Shown here: piece by piece, positions 36,143 to 44,490 of the stretch
Position numbering within the stretch: position 1 is the stretch's first letter
Layout: every line of letters starts with the position of its first letter
DNA from: Allomuricauda sp. F6463D
Lineage (GTDB): Bacteria; Bacteroidota; Bacteroidia; Flavobacteriales; Flavobacteriaceae
Direction: 5' to 3'
Length of the DNA: 64,000 bases
Assembly: GCF_023015965.1 (NCBI RefSeq)
Contig: NZ_JALKAN010000002.1
Coordinates: 186,001 to 250,000 of the forward strand
Translations under genes and position numbers: made by a program
The notes under the pieces: generated by a model
Seen by the model: the letters and a program-made list of their open reading frames with translations, nothing else
Told to the model about the DNA's origin: nothing
Database searches by the model: none

Positions 36143-36619
36143 ATGAAAATGAAAATTAAATATTCCTATTTCTGTCTTCTCTTTTTATTCCTAGTATCCT
36201 GTTCCAGTAGTGATGGCTCCGATATTGATGAAGAGAAGCCCAGTATTACTTTAAATTATACTGACGGATTTCCACAGGCTTGTGAAGTACTGGAAAGAGG
36301 TCAAACCTATATATTTAGGGCCTTAGCAACGGACAATGAAGCACTGACAGCATATAGCTTGGACATCCACCACAATTTTGACCATCACACCCATGACAAT
36401 CAGGGAATCGAATGTGAATTGGAAGACCTTAAAAATGCAGTTAACCCAATGATCTATATGGAAAACTTTTCGATAACCGAAGGTGGTTCCTCATATGAAA
36501 TCAGTATCAGCATCACCATTCCCGAAGATGCTGATGTCGGTGACTACCATTGTGCATACTCCGTAACGGATGAAACCGGATGGCAAGGTAGAACCTCCGT
36601 GGACATTAAAATAATCTAA
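36143..36619 (+). CDS. DUF4625 lipoprotein (single domain)
   Basis: This 158-residue lipoprotein (signal ending FLVSCSSSDGS) has one DUF4625-like domain. It shares with the gene before it a His cluster (LDIHHNFDHHTHDNQ) and the closing DVGDYHCAYSVTDETG pattern. It is the last gene of the TonB receptor locus. Likely in the periplasm or outer membrane; a role in metal binding is inferred from the His cluster only. Confidence 0.78.
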   Translation: MKMKIKYSYFCLLFLFLVSCSSSDGSDIDEEKPSITLNYTDGFPQACEVLERGQTYIFRALATDNEALTAYSLDIHHNFDHHTHDNQGIECELEDLKNAVNPMIYMENFSITEGGSSYEISISITIPEDADVGDYHCAYSVTDETGWQGRTSVDIKII

Positions 36620-36640
36620 AATCTTTTCTAGTTAGTTGCA

Positions 36641-36678
36641 AAAAAAAGGAGGTGTCGATAATTCGAACCTCCTTTTTT
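36641..36678. terminator. Bidirectional terminator
   Basis: AAAAAAAGGAGGT and ACCTCCTTTTTT enclose a 13-base loop. The hairpin has A and T runs on both sides, so it can end both the DUF4625 gene (plus) and nrdA (minus). Confidence 0.85.
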
Positions 36679-36697
36679 AATTGATTAAATCTGATTT

Positions 36698-38488
36698 TTA
36701 CGCTTCGCAGCTAGCACAATCTTTCTTTTGTTTGAATTTTTGAGCAGCGTTCATACTGTGTTGATAATACAACGATTTCAACCCCAGTTTCCAAGCAGTT
36801 ACATGAATCTTGTTCACATCTTTTGTTGGCATATCGGGATGAACAATAATATTCACCGATTGTCCTTGATCTATATGGTTCTGCCTATTCGCAGCTTGGT
36901 ACACAATATCCAACTGATCTAATTCCGAATACGTTTTAAATATCGCTTTCTCTTCTTCAGTTAAAAACTCCAGGTGTTGAACGGAACCATCCATGTCGCG
37001 GATACTTTTCCAAACTTCTGATGTGTTCTGTCCTTTTTCATCAAGTAAATCCATCAAGAACGGGTTTTTGATGGTCACCTTGATTTTTGCGATATCTTTT
37101 ACATAGCAATTGGACCAAATTGGCTCGATACCTTGTGATACCTGCCCCAAGATAAAAGCAGATGAAGTGGTCGGTGCAATAGCGTTCAATGTCGCATTTC
37201 GTCTTCCGTACCCCTTCAAAACCTCTGGTTCACCAAAACGCTCAGCCAATTGCTCAGACGCTTTGTACGAACGCTCCTTGATTTCTTTGAATATCTCACT
37301 GTTCAAATTGTAAGCTTCCTGGCTGTTGAATGCCAACCCTTTAGATTGCAACAAAGAATGCCAACCCAATGCTCCCAAGCCCAATGAACGGTTTTGCTTG
37401 GCAAAATTATATGCTCTTTCCATAAATAGGAAGGTTTGTCGGTCTTCCCTATCGGAAGAATCTCTATATACTTCCAGTTTTTCTATAAACTCGGTGATAA
37501 CGGCATCCAAGAAATGTACCATGGTTTCCACGGCATCTGTTTTTTTCCATTTATCATAATGCATCAAATTGATACTGGAAAGCACACAAACAAAAGACCA
37601 GTCATCATTGGATGGCAACATAATCTCCGTACACAAGTTACTGGCATGAATTCGGTGATTCTTATCTTTATAAACATCCGCAGCACCATCATTGGCATTA
37701 TCGGAGAAAAACACATAAGGGTAGCCCATTTCACCCCTACGTTGCAATACTTTTGCCCAAACCGTCCTTTTTTCCACATCACCTTCGACCATTTCCTGCA
37801 TCCATTGATTGGTTACGGTCACACCATGTGTCAATTGTTGGATAGGATTACCTTCGGTACCGATTTCCAAAAACTCCATGATATCCTTGTGATCGATTGG
37901 CAGATATGGAGAAAAACGACCACGACGCACCGAACCTTGACTTACCACATCGACCATGGATTCGAACAACTGCATAATATGAACTGCTCCGGAAGCTTGA
38001 CCATTATTTTTAACAGGAGCACCTCTATGCCTTATTTTACCAAAGTATCCCGATGTTCCACCACCGAGTTTCGACATCATTCCGACCTCAGATTGGGTAT
38101 ATAGTATATTACCCATATCATCATCAATATGTGACCCAAAGCAACTTATGGGCAACCCACGTTTTTTTCCAAAATTGGACCACACCGGAGAAGCCAAAGA
38201 GAAAAACCCTTCGGACATATAACCATAAAACTTATCTGAATATCCTGGAATTTGAAGAATTTCCTCAGCTCTATCACCAATTTCTCGGATACGTTCCTCT
38301 GGGCTAACTCCTTCGGTAAGGTATCCAGAGGCCAAAAACTTTCGGCTATACTCGTTCAACCATTTGAATCCCTTGCCCTCTTCATTCTTGAGCTTAGATA
38401 AGGTATCCTTTCTTGCATTTACAAGTTCTTGTGTTTTGTCATCCTGCTTATGGTCGGTGACCTGGGTAGTTTGTGTTCTCTTCTCCAT
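36698..38488 (-). CDS. nrdA: Ribonucleoside-diphosphate reductase, alpha subunit (no ATP-cone)
   Basis: This is the catalytic subunit of class I ribonucleotide reductase, which makes deoxynucleotides. It has 596 residues, about 160 fewer than E. coli NrdA, because the N-terminal ATP-cone is missing. The active-site cysteines are seen in PISCFGSH, SNLCTEIM and FVCVLSS, the radical-transfer tyrosine pair in SLYYQHS, and the C-terminal redox cysteines in DCASCEA. Overall activity control is probably moved to the ATP-cone on NrdB, encoded 3 bases upstream in the same operon. Confidence 0.95.
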   Translation of the reverse strand: MEKRTQTTQVTDHKQDDKTQELVNARKDTLSKLKNEEGKGFKWLNEYSRKFLASGYLTEGVSPEERIREIGDRAEEILQIPGYSDKFYGYMSEGFFSLASPVWSNFGKKRGLPISCFGSHIDDDMGNILYTQSEVGMMSKLGGGTSGYFGKIRHRGAPVKNNGQASGAVHIMQLFESMVDVVSQGSVRRGRFSPYLPIDHKDIMEFLEIGTEGNPIQQLTHGVTVTNQWMQEMVEGDVEKRTVWAKVLQRRGEMGYPYVFFSDNANDGAADVYKDKNHRIHASNLCTEIMLPSNDDWSFVCVLSSINLMHYDKWKKTDAVETMVHFLDAVITEFIEKLEVYRDSSDREDRQTFLFMERAYNFAKQNRSLGLGALGWHSLLQSKGLAFNSQEAYNLNSEIFKEIKERSYKASEQLAERFGEPEVLKGYGRRNATLNAIAPTTSSAFILGQVSQGIEPIWSNCYVKDIAKIKVTIKNPFLMDLLDEKGQNTSEVWKSIRDMDGSVQHLEFLTEEEKAIFKTYSELDQLDIVYQAANRQNHIDQGQSVNIIVHPDMPTKDVNKIHVTAWKLGLKSLYYQHSMNAAQKFKQKKDCASCEA

Positions 38489-38491
38489 AAT

Positions 38492-39766
38492 TTAAAAAAG
38501 GTCGTCGCTAGTTATACTTTGTGTTCTTTTACTATAGTTGATGGATCTCTTTACAAAAAAGTCACCATGTTTTGTCCCTATGATCTCGTCATCAAACCAT
38601 TCTGTTTGCTCCAATAGTTTTTGATCGACATCGAATATTTTGGAAATCCCAATGCTTTCCAATGAGTTGTTAAATCTGTTCTTGATGAATTCATTGACCA
38701 AGTTCTTGGGCAAGAAGTCCAATTCTCCTTCTTCAAAGATCCAATCCACTATTTTACTTTCCGCTTCAAATGCCTTCTCGCATATATCTTGGATCATGGC
38801 CTTGTATGCATCATCGAACCATTCTGGATGTTCTTTTTTGATGATGTTGATCACATCGATACCAAAATCGCCATGTATCTGTTCTTCTTTTGAAGTAGCC
38901 TCCACCACGTTGGAAATTCCCTTAAGGACATTCTTATGTTTATTGAATGCCATAATAATCAAAAACTGGGAGAACAATGATACGTGCTCAATAAAAAGGG
39001 AAAAAAGCAAAATAGATTCTGCATACTCCTTATTATTCTCACTCTTTGCATTTTTAAGTGCAGTCTCCAAATACTGCACCCGTTTCATGATTACAGGTTT
39101 TTTCTTCAGGTTCTCAAACTCTTGATTCAGCCCCAAAATTTCCAAAAGATGTGAATAAGCATCATGATGGCGTACTTCACTTTCTGCAAAAGTTGCACCT
39201 ACCGAACCTATTTCAGGTTTGGGCATACGATGATAAATATCACCCCAAAAGCTTTTAACCGCTACTTCTATCTGGGAAATAGCAAGCATTGTATTTTTTA
39301 TGGCACTGCGTTCCACCTCGGACAATCCGGATTTAAAATCTTGGATATCGCTGGTAAAATTAAATTCAGTATGTATCCAATAGGAATGTCTTATTGCCGG
39401 AACATACTCATACAATTGCGGATACTCGTAAGGCTTCAAATTGATGCGCTTCTCAAAAATATCGGACTCACGCATTTGAGCCCTTTTATTTCTGTAAATA
39501 ATATACGCTTTTGCTGCATCATGGAACTTACTGTCCATAAGTTCATTTTCTACTACATCTTGAACTTCTTCAACCGTGGGCAAATAATGTTCATCCAGGC
39601 TTTTTCGCTCTAGCAGTTCTCGGTTTACGTTGGCAGCGATGGTCTGCGCATCGGTTATCTGACCATGCTCTACAGCTGTCATAGCCTTCAAGACTGCATT
39701 GGTAATCTTGTGTAAATCAAATTCTTGCGTACTAAAGTCCCTCTTAGTTATGTGAGTAATCTGCAT
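38492..39766 (-). CDS. nrdB: Ribonucleoside-diphosphate reductase, beta subunit with N-terminal ATP-cone
   Basis: This is the radical-generating subunit, 424 residues. Residues 1 to about 95 are an ATP-cone (ITKRDFSTQEFDLHKITNAV), normally found on NrdA. The ferritin-like fold follows, with metal ligands and a candidate radical tyrosine in SEVRHHDAYSHLL: by alignment E197, H200 and Y204 match E115, H118 and Y122 of E. coli. NrdB with an ATP-cone that controls the enzyme through its own oligomer state is known from the flavobacterium Leeuwenhoekiella blandensis. A -7-like TACGTTTG lies upstream on the minus strand (39907-39914). Otherwise the 380-base gap to 40171 shows nothing. Confidence 0.94.
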   Translation of the reverse strand: MQITHITKRDFSTQEFDLHKITNAVLKAMTAVEHGQITDAQTIAANVNRELLERKSLDEHYLPTVEEVQDVVENELMDSKFHDAAKAYIIYRNKRAQMRESDIFEKRINLKPYEYPQLYEYVPAIRHSYWIHTEFNFTSDIQDFKSGLSEVERSAIKNTMLAISQIEVAVKSFWGDIYHRMPKPEIGSVGATFAESEVRHHDAYSHLLEILGLNQEFENLKKKPVIMKRVQYLETALKNAKSENNKEYAESILLFSLFIEHVSLFSQFLIIMAFNKHKNVLKGISNVVEATSKEEQIHGDFGIDVINIIKKEHPEWFDDAYKAMIQDICEKAFEAESKIVDWIFEEGELDFLPKNLVNEFIKNRFNNSLESIGISKIFDVDQKLLEQTEWFDDEIIGTKHGDFFVKRSINYSKRTQSITSDDLF

Positions 39767-40170
39767 GAAGAAAACGGTTTGGAGTTGTAAAAAATAGCTT
39801 GAGTGTAAAATTCACATTTTCTTTACTTTGATTTTCAGTTAGCCCGATCAGGTTCTTAACACAATTATCAACATTTGCATTTTTGAATAACAAAAATCGA
39901 TGGGAACAAACGTAGAATAAGGGTTTCGGAAAAAAGCCGCCCAGTGTAGCTTTTAAAATCATTTTTCAACGGGTTATTAACAAAATCTTATAAAGCGCTA
40001 AACAGCAACAGGTTTGATACACCTCTCCCCTCTTTACTGTAGCACTAAAAACATATCCAAAAAAATTCGTCGATTACTTTTCATGGTTTGTAGAATAATT
40101 TACCTCGAACATCTATTAGATCGGAATACAGAGAGTTTATGATAGAATTTTGGATATAAAATGTATCACA

Positions 40171-40834
40171 ATGAAGATTCATATCATACTATCCTTTCTT
40201 TTCACCGGACTATTTCTCAAGGCACAAGAACCAGATTCCTTGATTGTCAAAAAAGTTTGGTCCCTAGAGGACTGTATAAACTATACATTGGAAAACAACA
40301 TTACTATAAAACAAGTGGAATTGAGAATGAACAGTTCCGAAGTTAATCTCACCCAATCCAAATATGCCAAATTACCAAACTTGAGCAATAGTGCCTCACA
40401 GAATTTCTCATGGGGTTCATCTATTGATCCGATTACCAGTGATTTTGTATCAGAACAATTAAATTCCACCAACTTGCAATTAAGCACTTCTGTGACTTTG
40501 TACAATGGAAATCAAATGAACAATACCATAAAACAAACTATTAGTAGAACAGAATGAACTTTACGTGGAGGAAGCCAAAAACAATATCTCTTTGAGCATT
40601 TTGGAAGCATACCTCCAAATACTCTACAATAAAGAAAACATTGAAGTGGCAGAAAACAACTTGACGGCATCCGAAAAAGAAGTTGAACGTGCCAAGGCCA
40701 GATTGGATGCTGGCAACATAGCCATGATAGATTATACGGACGCACTATCGCAAGCAGCGACCAACAAAACCAATTTGATTTCCGACCAACATAAAGAAAA
40801 ATTTCAAGCATACATCGAGAACAATTCCCTGTAA
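40171..40834 (+). pseudogene. TolC-family outer-membrane efflux gene, frameshifted and truncated
   Basis: Frame 1 from ATG 40171 has a signal peptide (ending LFLKAQ) and the TolC N-terminal helices (SLEDCINYTLENNITIKQVE, LPNLSNSASQNFSWG), then stops at 40557. In another frame the sequence continues as TolC without a proper start (NELYVEEAKNNISLSILEAY) to a stop at 40834. Together they cover only about the first half of a 450-residue TolC protein. A small indel near 40545 and loss of the 3' half explain this. It is almost certainly not functional. Confidence 0.8.
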
Positions 40835-40864
40835 CCACTAAAAAAGGAAACATGGAAATATGAA

Positions 40865-40914
40865 AAATATATCTTTCCAATGATATATTTGTATGTCCAT
40901 TTATAAATGGGCAT
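40865..40914. promoter_or_regulatory. Two palindromes upstream of the gene at 40958
   Basis: AAATATATC (40865-40873) and GATATATTT (40882-40890) form an inverted repeat. ATGTCCATTT..AAATGGGCAT (40893-40914) is a near-perfect palindrome with the exact core CCATTTATAAATGG. They lie 15-65 bases before a -7 element, where an operator would be expected. Confidence 0.4.
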
Positions 40915-40928
40915 GTAAAAAATCTTCT

Positions 40929-40936
40929 TATATTTG
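40929..40936 (+). promoter_or_regulatory. Promoter -7 element for the gene at 40958
   Basis: TATATTTG is an exact match. It ends 21 bases before the TTG start codon, which supports that unusual start. Confidence 0.6.
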
Positions 40937-40957
40937 GCTGCAAATATTTAATCTTCC

Positions 40958-41326
40958 TTGACAGTTAAAGGGTCATCCATATTTTTCGTCTTCCTATACC
41001 TGGTGGCAATGGTCAAGCCGGTATTGCCCGTATTCGAATATGTGGTGAACCAAGATTATATAGCAGAATACCTTTGCATCAACAAAGACAAGCCCATGCT
41101 CAATTGTAATGGAAAGTGCTATCTGGCCAAAATGTTGCAAGAAGAGCAAAATGAAAAGCAACAAAATCTACCTGCTATAGATCTAAAGGAATATCCAATA
41201 GGTTTTGTTGAAATCCTTCTCATAGATTTTCAAACAAAATTTCACAAAAAAAATGGTTTGCCCGACCTATCCGCCGGGGAGCCAAAACGATTCATCGACC
41301 CTATTTTTCACCCTCCCAACTGTTGA
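40958..41326 (+). CDS. Small exported protein with NCNGKC motif, likely metal-related
   Basis: This 122-residue protein starts at a TTG, chosen because a -7 element ends 21 bases before it and because the hydrophobic N-terminus (IFFVFLYLVAMVKPVLPVF) then works as a signal or anchor. A conserved-looking segment follows: YLCINKDKPMLNCNGKCYLAKML. Its three cysteines could bind copper or form disulfides. The family is not one I can name. It is the first intact gene of a locus with MbnP and MbnH, which suggests a role in copper handling (inference). Confidence 0.6.
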   Translation: MTVKGSSIFFVFLYLVAMVKPVLPVFEYVVNQDYIAEYLCINKDKPMLNCNGKCYLAKMLQEEQNEKQQNLPAIDLKEYPIGFVEILLIDFQTKFHKKNGLPDLSAGEPKRFIDPIFHPPNC

Positions 41327-41503
41327 TTCCAATTAACAAACTTGGCCACTTCCCAATTTATGTTGGGGAATACTTTTGTACGCCATAGTTTTTCAATTGC
41401 CCTTACATTAAAAGGCAAAACCTATTCATTAAATCATTTTTAACAAAGGGGGCTCTATATTCAACTTTTTGGGCTTCCCATAATATCATAATTGAAATCA
41501 ACC

Positions 41504-42307
41504 ATGAAATCATTTTATAAAATATCAGCATTTTTGTTCCTAGTTGTTTTTGCAGCCTCTTGTAGCAGCGACGATGACGGAACCATGGACCTAACCGGAA
41601 CGGGAGAGGTCAAAATCGAATTTGACAACAGTATGGCTGGTGACGACCTTCTGTTATCCGCTTCAAGCTATACCAATTCACAGAACGAGACACTTACAGT
41701 CAGTCGTTTGAACTACATCGTAAGTAACTTTAGATTGACCGACGAAGATGGTAACGTTTTCACCTATCCTAAGGACGATAGTTATTTTATCACCAGTGAA
41801 GAAACTGGCAGCACGGAGATTGTTCTTACAAATATCCCTGCGGGAAGATATACTTCACTGACCTTCGGGATTGGGGTAGATCAAGAAAAATACCTTCAAG
41901 GTGCCGAAGGACAAGGTGTCTTTCTTTCAAAAGCAGAAGAAAGTGATATGATGTGGGCCTGGCAAGCAGGCTACAAGTTCCTGAATTATGAAGGTACTTT
42001 CACCTCGGCCACGGTCACCGATGCCACTAATTTTAAAATTCACGTGGGCAGCCATGGATCTAGCTTGGACAATTATAAAGAGACCTCTTTGGCTTTGGGA
42101 ACCGAAGCCTTGGTCAGTGATGATATGTCACCCATAATACATCTGGTTGTGGATGCCAGTGCCATTCTTGATGGCACCAATAAGATGTCCTTAACCGAAA
42201 AGGCAGTCATTATGGTAGATGGGGAAAACTCACCCAAAATTGCTGAGAACATCTCCAATATGTTCTCTGTGGACCATGTTCACAATGGAGACGGCAGTTC
42301 CCACTAA
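41504..42307 (+). CDS. MbnP family copper-binding lipoprotein
   Basis: This 267-residue lipoprotein (signal ending FAASCSSDDD) matches the MbnP family: GEVKIEFDN at the start of the mature part, SRLNYIVSNFRL, ITNIPAGRYTSLTFGIGVD and, at about 147-160, DMMWAWQAGYKFLNYEG. MbnP proteins bind copper after a Trp is converted to kynurenine by the partner MbnH. The Trp residues of that segment are the likely targets, though which one cannot be told here. The ATG at 41504 starts the lipoprotein signal; a TTG 12 bases upstream is possible. The partner gene follows. Confidence 0.85.
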   Translation: MKSFYKISAFLFLVVFAASCSSDDDGTMDLTGTGEVKIEFDNSMAGDDLLLSASSYTNSQNETLTVSRLNYIVSNFRLTDEDGNVFTYPKDDSYFITSEETGSTEIVLTNIPAGRYTSLTFGIGVDQEKYLQGAEGQGVFLSKAEESDMMWAWQAGYKFLNYEGTFTSATVTDATNFKIHVGSHGSSLDNYKETSLALGTEALVSDDMSPIIHLVVDASAILDGTNKMSLTEKAVIMVDGENSPKIAENISNMFSVDHVHNGDGSSH

Positions 42308-42364
42308 ATGAGTTTATGGGCTGTCCATTTAGGGCAGCCCTTAACCCTAAAACCAAGTAATGTT

Positions 42365-43408
42365 ATGAAATATCTATTATGGGTTCCATTGTTTTTGGCA
42401 TTGGGCTCTTGTAATGACGATACTGAATACATTGAGGTGGAACAAGATGAGAGGTTAGCCGTTACCGTTCCCTCAAACTTTCCTCCAATGGTATATGATA
42501 TAGAAGAAAACCCTCCCTCCAAATTCGGCTTTGCTTTAGGGAAAAAATTGTTCTACGATGGGAAGTTATCCTCCAATGGTTTCATTTCTTGTGGCTTTTG
42601 TCACGAACAGCGCTATTCCTTTACGCACCATGGACACCAATTTAGCCATGGAATAGATGATCTGGAAGGGACCCGGAACGCACCTTCCATTGCCAATATG
42701 GCCTTTTTCTCTGAGTTTGCTTGGGACGGAGCTACCAGTCATCTGGACCTGTTCCCCATTATTCCCATTACCAATGAAGTGGAAATGGGAGAAACCATGA
42801 TCGGTGTTCTTCAAAAATTACAGGCGGACAGTGATTACCAGAAAGCATTCGATGCTGCATTTGAGGAAGGTGGCGTAAATCACGAAAACTTTTTAAAAGC
42901 CATTGCACAGTTCATGGTGATGATGGTATCCTACAACTCCAAATATGACAAATATGTACGCAATGAAGATGGAGTTACATTGACCGAACAGGAACTCCAA
43001 GGTTTGTCCATTTTTAATGAAAAGTGCGCTAGTTGCCATACCACCGACCTATTTTCCGATGGAAGTTTCAGGAACAATGGTCTCCCGCCAAATCCAAACA
43101 TCGATGATTTGGGCAGGGCCTTGGTAAGTGGGAGTACCGACGACAATTACAAGTTCAAGGTGCCCAGTTTAAGAAATGTTGTTCTTACCGCCCCTTATAT
43201 GCACGATGGCAGGTTTGGAAGTTTGGAATCCGTGTTGAACTTCTATCAAAATGGCGTACAGGACTCCTCCACTTTGGATCCCCTGCTCAAAACTGAAGAA
43301 GGTCTGGGAATTTCTTTAAACGATACTGAAAAACTTGCCTTGATTGCCTTTTTGAACACCCTTACCGATGAGGAATTTATTAATGACGAACGATTCGCCG
43401 AATATTAA
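42365..43408 (+). CDS. MbnH/MauG-like diheme cytochrome c peroxidase family lipoprotein
   Basis: This 347-residue lipoprotein (signal ending LALGSCNDD) has two c-type heme sites, CGFCH near the N-terminus and CASCH in the middle, in the layout of the cytochrome c peroxidase/MauG group. Directly after an MbnP gene, it is best read as MbnH, which uses high-valent iron to oxidise a Trp of MbnP to kynurenine. It would act in the periplasm. An upstream ATG at 42308 directly follows the MbnP stop, but the ATG at 42365 begins the lipoprotein signal. Confidence 0.85.
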   Translation: MKYLLWVPLFLALGSCNDDTEYIEVEQDERLAVTVPSNFPPMVYDIEENPPSKFGFALGKKLFYDGKLSSNGFISCGFCHEQRYSFTHHGHQFSHGIDDLEGTRNAPSIANMAFFSEFAWDGATSHLDLFPIIPITNEVEMGETMIGVLQKLQADSDYQKAFDAAFEEGGVNHENFLKAIAQFMVMMVSYNSKYDKYVRNEDGVTLTEQELQGLSIFNEKCASCHTTDLFSDGSFRNNGLPPNPNIDDLGRALVSGSTDDNYKFKVPSLRNVVLTAPYMHDGRFGSLESVLNFYQNGVQDSSTLDPLLKTEEGLGISLNDTEKLALIAFLNTLTDEEFINDERFAEY

Positions 43409-43411
43409 CTT

Positions 43412-44389
43412 ATGAAAAATTATATAACAGTTTCTTTTTTATTGATCTTGGGAATGCACGCTGGCGCAGCCAACGAAATACCCACAGGACCAAGTCCACA
43501 AACCACATCTACCACTTTGATGTACGATGATTTTTGCGATACTTGCGGTTGTAGCGGAAATGGAGGGAGTATGGGATTTGGAACCGGATTGAACAACAAT
43601 TTTATCGGACTTAGATATATCACCCAGCGTTATCAATCCCGTGATGGAATTTTTGCCAATTCGCCATGGATCGATGAACACTTCAACACATTGCAATTGT
43701 GGACACAGGTTCCGCTTGGAGAACGGTTTATAGTCAATGCCGTACTCCCCTATCAGTTCCATTCCAGGGAATTTGCAGATAACACGGAACAGCACATTGA
43801 CGGAATGGGTGACGCCACCATTCTAGGGTTCTATCAAATACTGAAACAAACCTCCGATAGCATCATTTCAATCAAACCACAACACACCTTGCAATTGGGA
43901 GGTGGAGTTAAAATGCCCACGGGCAAATTTGATGAAGCAAACCTTGAAGGCAGTGTTAACCCCAGTTTTCAATTGGGGACAGGCAGCTGGGATTATTTGT
44001 TGGCGGCCAATTATGGCATTACCCATCGAAATTGGGGCTTGTCAGTAATGGCCAATTACACCATAAAGTCCAAAAATGACAAAGAATATCATTTTGGAAA
44101 TCAATTTAATTATGCCCTCAACACATACAAAACCTATTATTTTGGGACTAATTTCTCGTTAACCCCACAACTTGGTATTGGTGGTGAGTATTTTGACAAA
44201 AATGAAGAATATGGCTTAGAGGTAGCCGATACCGGGGGAAATGCTTTTTTTGGCAAATTGGGCACCGAGGTGAATTACAACCAATATGCGCTTGGTGTTT
44301 CTGCCATGCTACCAATTTCACAGGACCTGAACAATGGAAAAGTAGAAGTCAAAAGTAGGTTCTCCGTGTATCTTAATATCAATATTTGA
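43412..44389 (+). CDS. Outer-membrane beta-barrel protein with CxxCxC motif, in the mbnPH operon
   Basis: This 325-residue protein has a signal peptide (ending HAGAA). A cysteine motif DFCDTCGCSGNGG (Cys 42, 45, 47) is followed by strands typical of a small outer-membrane barrel (LQLWTQVPLGERFIVNAVLPYQF, LQLGGGVKMPTGKF). Proteins of this type often follow MbnP-MbnH pairs in Bacteroidota. The Cys motif near the N-terminus could bind copper (inference). It starts 3 bases after the mbnH stop. Confidence 0.75.
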   Translation: MKNYITVSFLLILGMHAGAANEIPTGPSPQTTSTTLMYDDFCDTCGCSGNGGSMGFGTGLNNNFIGLRYITQRYQSRDGIFANSPWIDEHFNTLQLWTQVPLGERFIVNAVLPYQFHSREFADNTEQHIDGMGDATILGFYQILKQTSDSIISIKPQHTLQLGGGVKMPTGKFDEANLEGSVNPSFQLGTGSWDYLLAANYGITHRNWGLSVMANYTIKSKNDKEYHFGNQFNYALNTYKTYYFGTNFSLTPQLGIGGEYFDKNEEYGLEVADTGGNAFFGKLGTEVNYNQYALGVSAMLPISQDLNNGKVEVKSRFSVYLNINI

Positions 44390-44390
44390 A

Positions 44391-44473
44391 AAAAAAGCTG
44401 CCTAAAAATCGATCTACATCAACCTGAACTTATTTCAGAGACGCATTTCGGCACATTTTAGGCAGCTTTATTC
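44391..44473. terminator. Convergent terminator with long loop
   Basis: AAAAAAGCTGCCTAAAA (44391-44407) pairs with TTTTAGGCAGCTTTATT (44457-44473) across about 49 bases. It lies between the end of the mbnPH operon and the end of the TonB receptor gene, so it can serve both strands. Confidence 0.7.
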
Positions 44474-44490
44474 CATTAAACTAGGTTTGG

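Noticed and set aside
40065..40096. Another possible 21-bp repeat pair before the broken TolC gene
   Set aside because: The first half-site (ATTCGTCGATT) fits, but the second (GTTTGTAGAAT) matches at only about half the positions and there is no -7 element 27-28 bases later.
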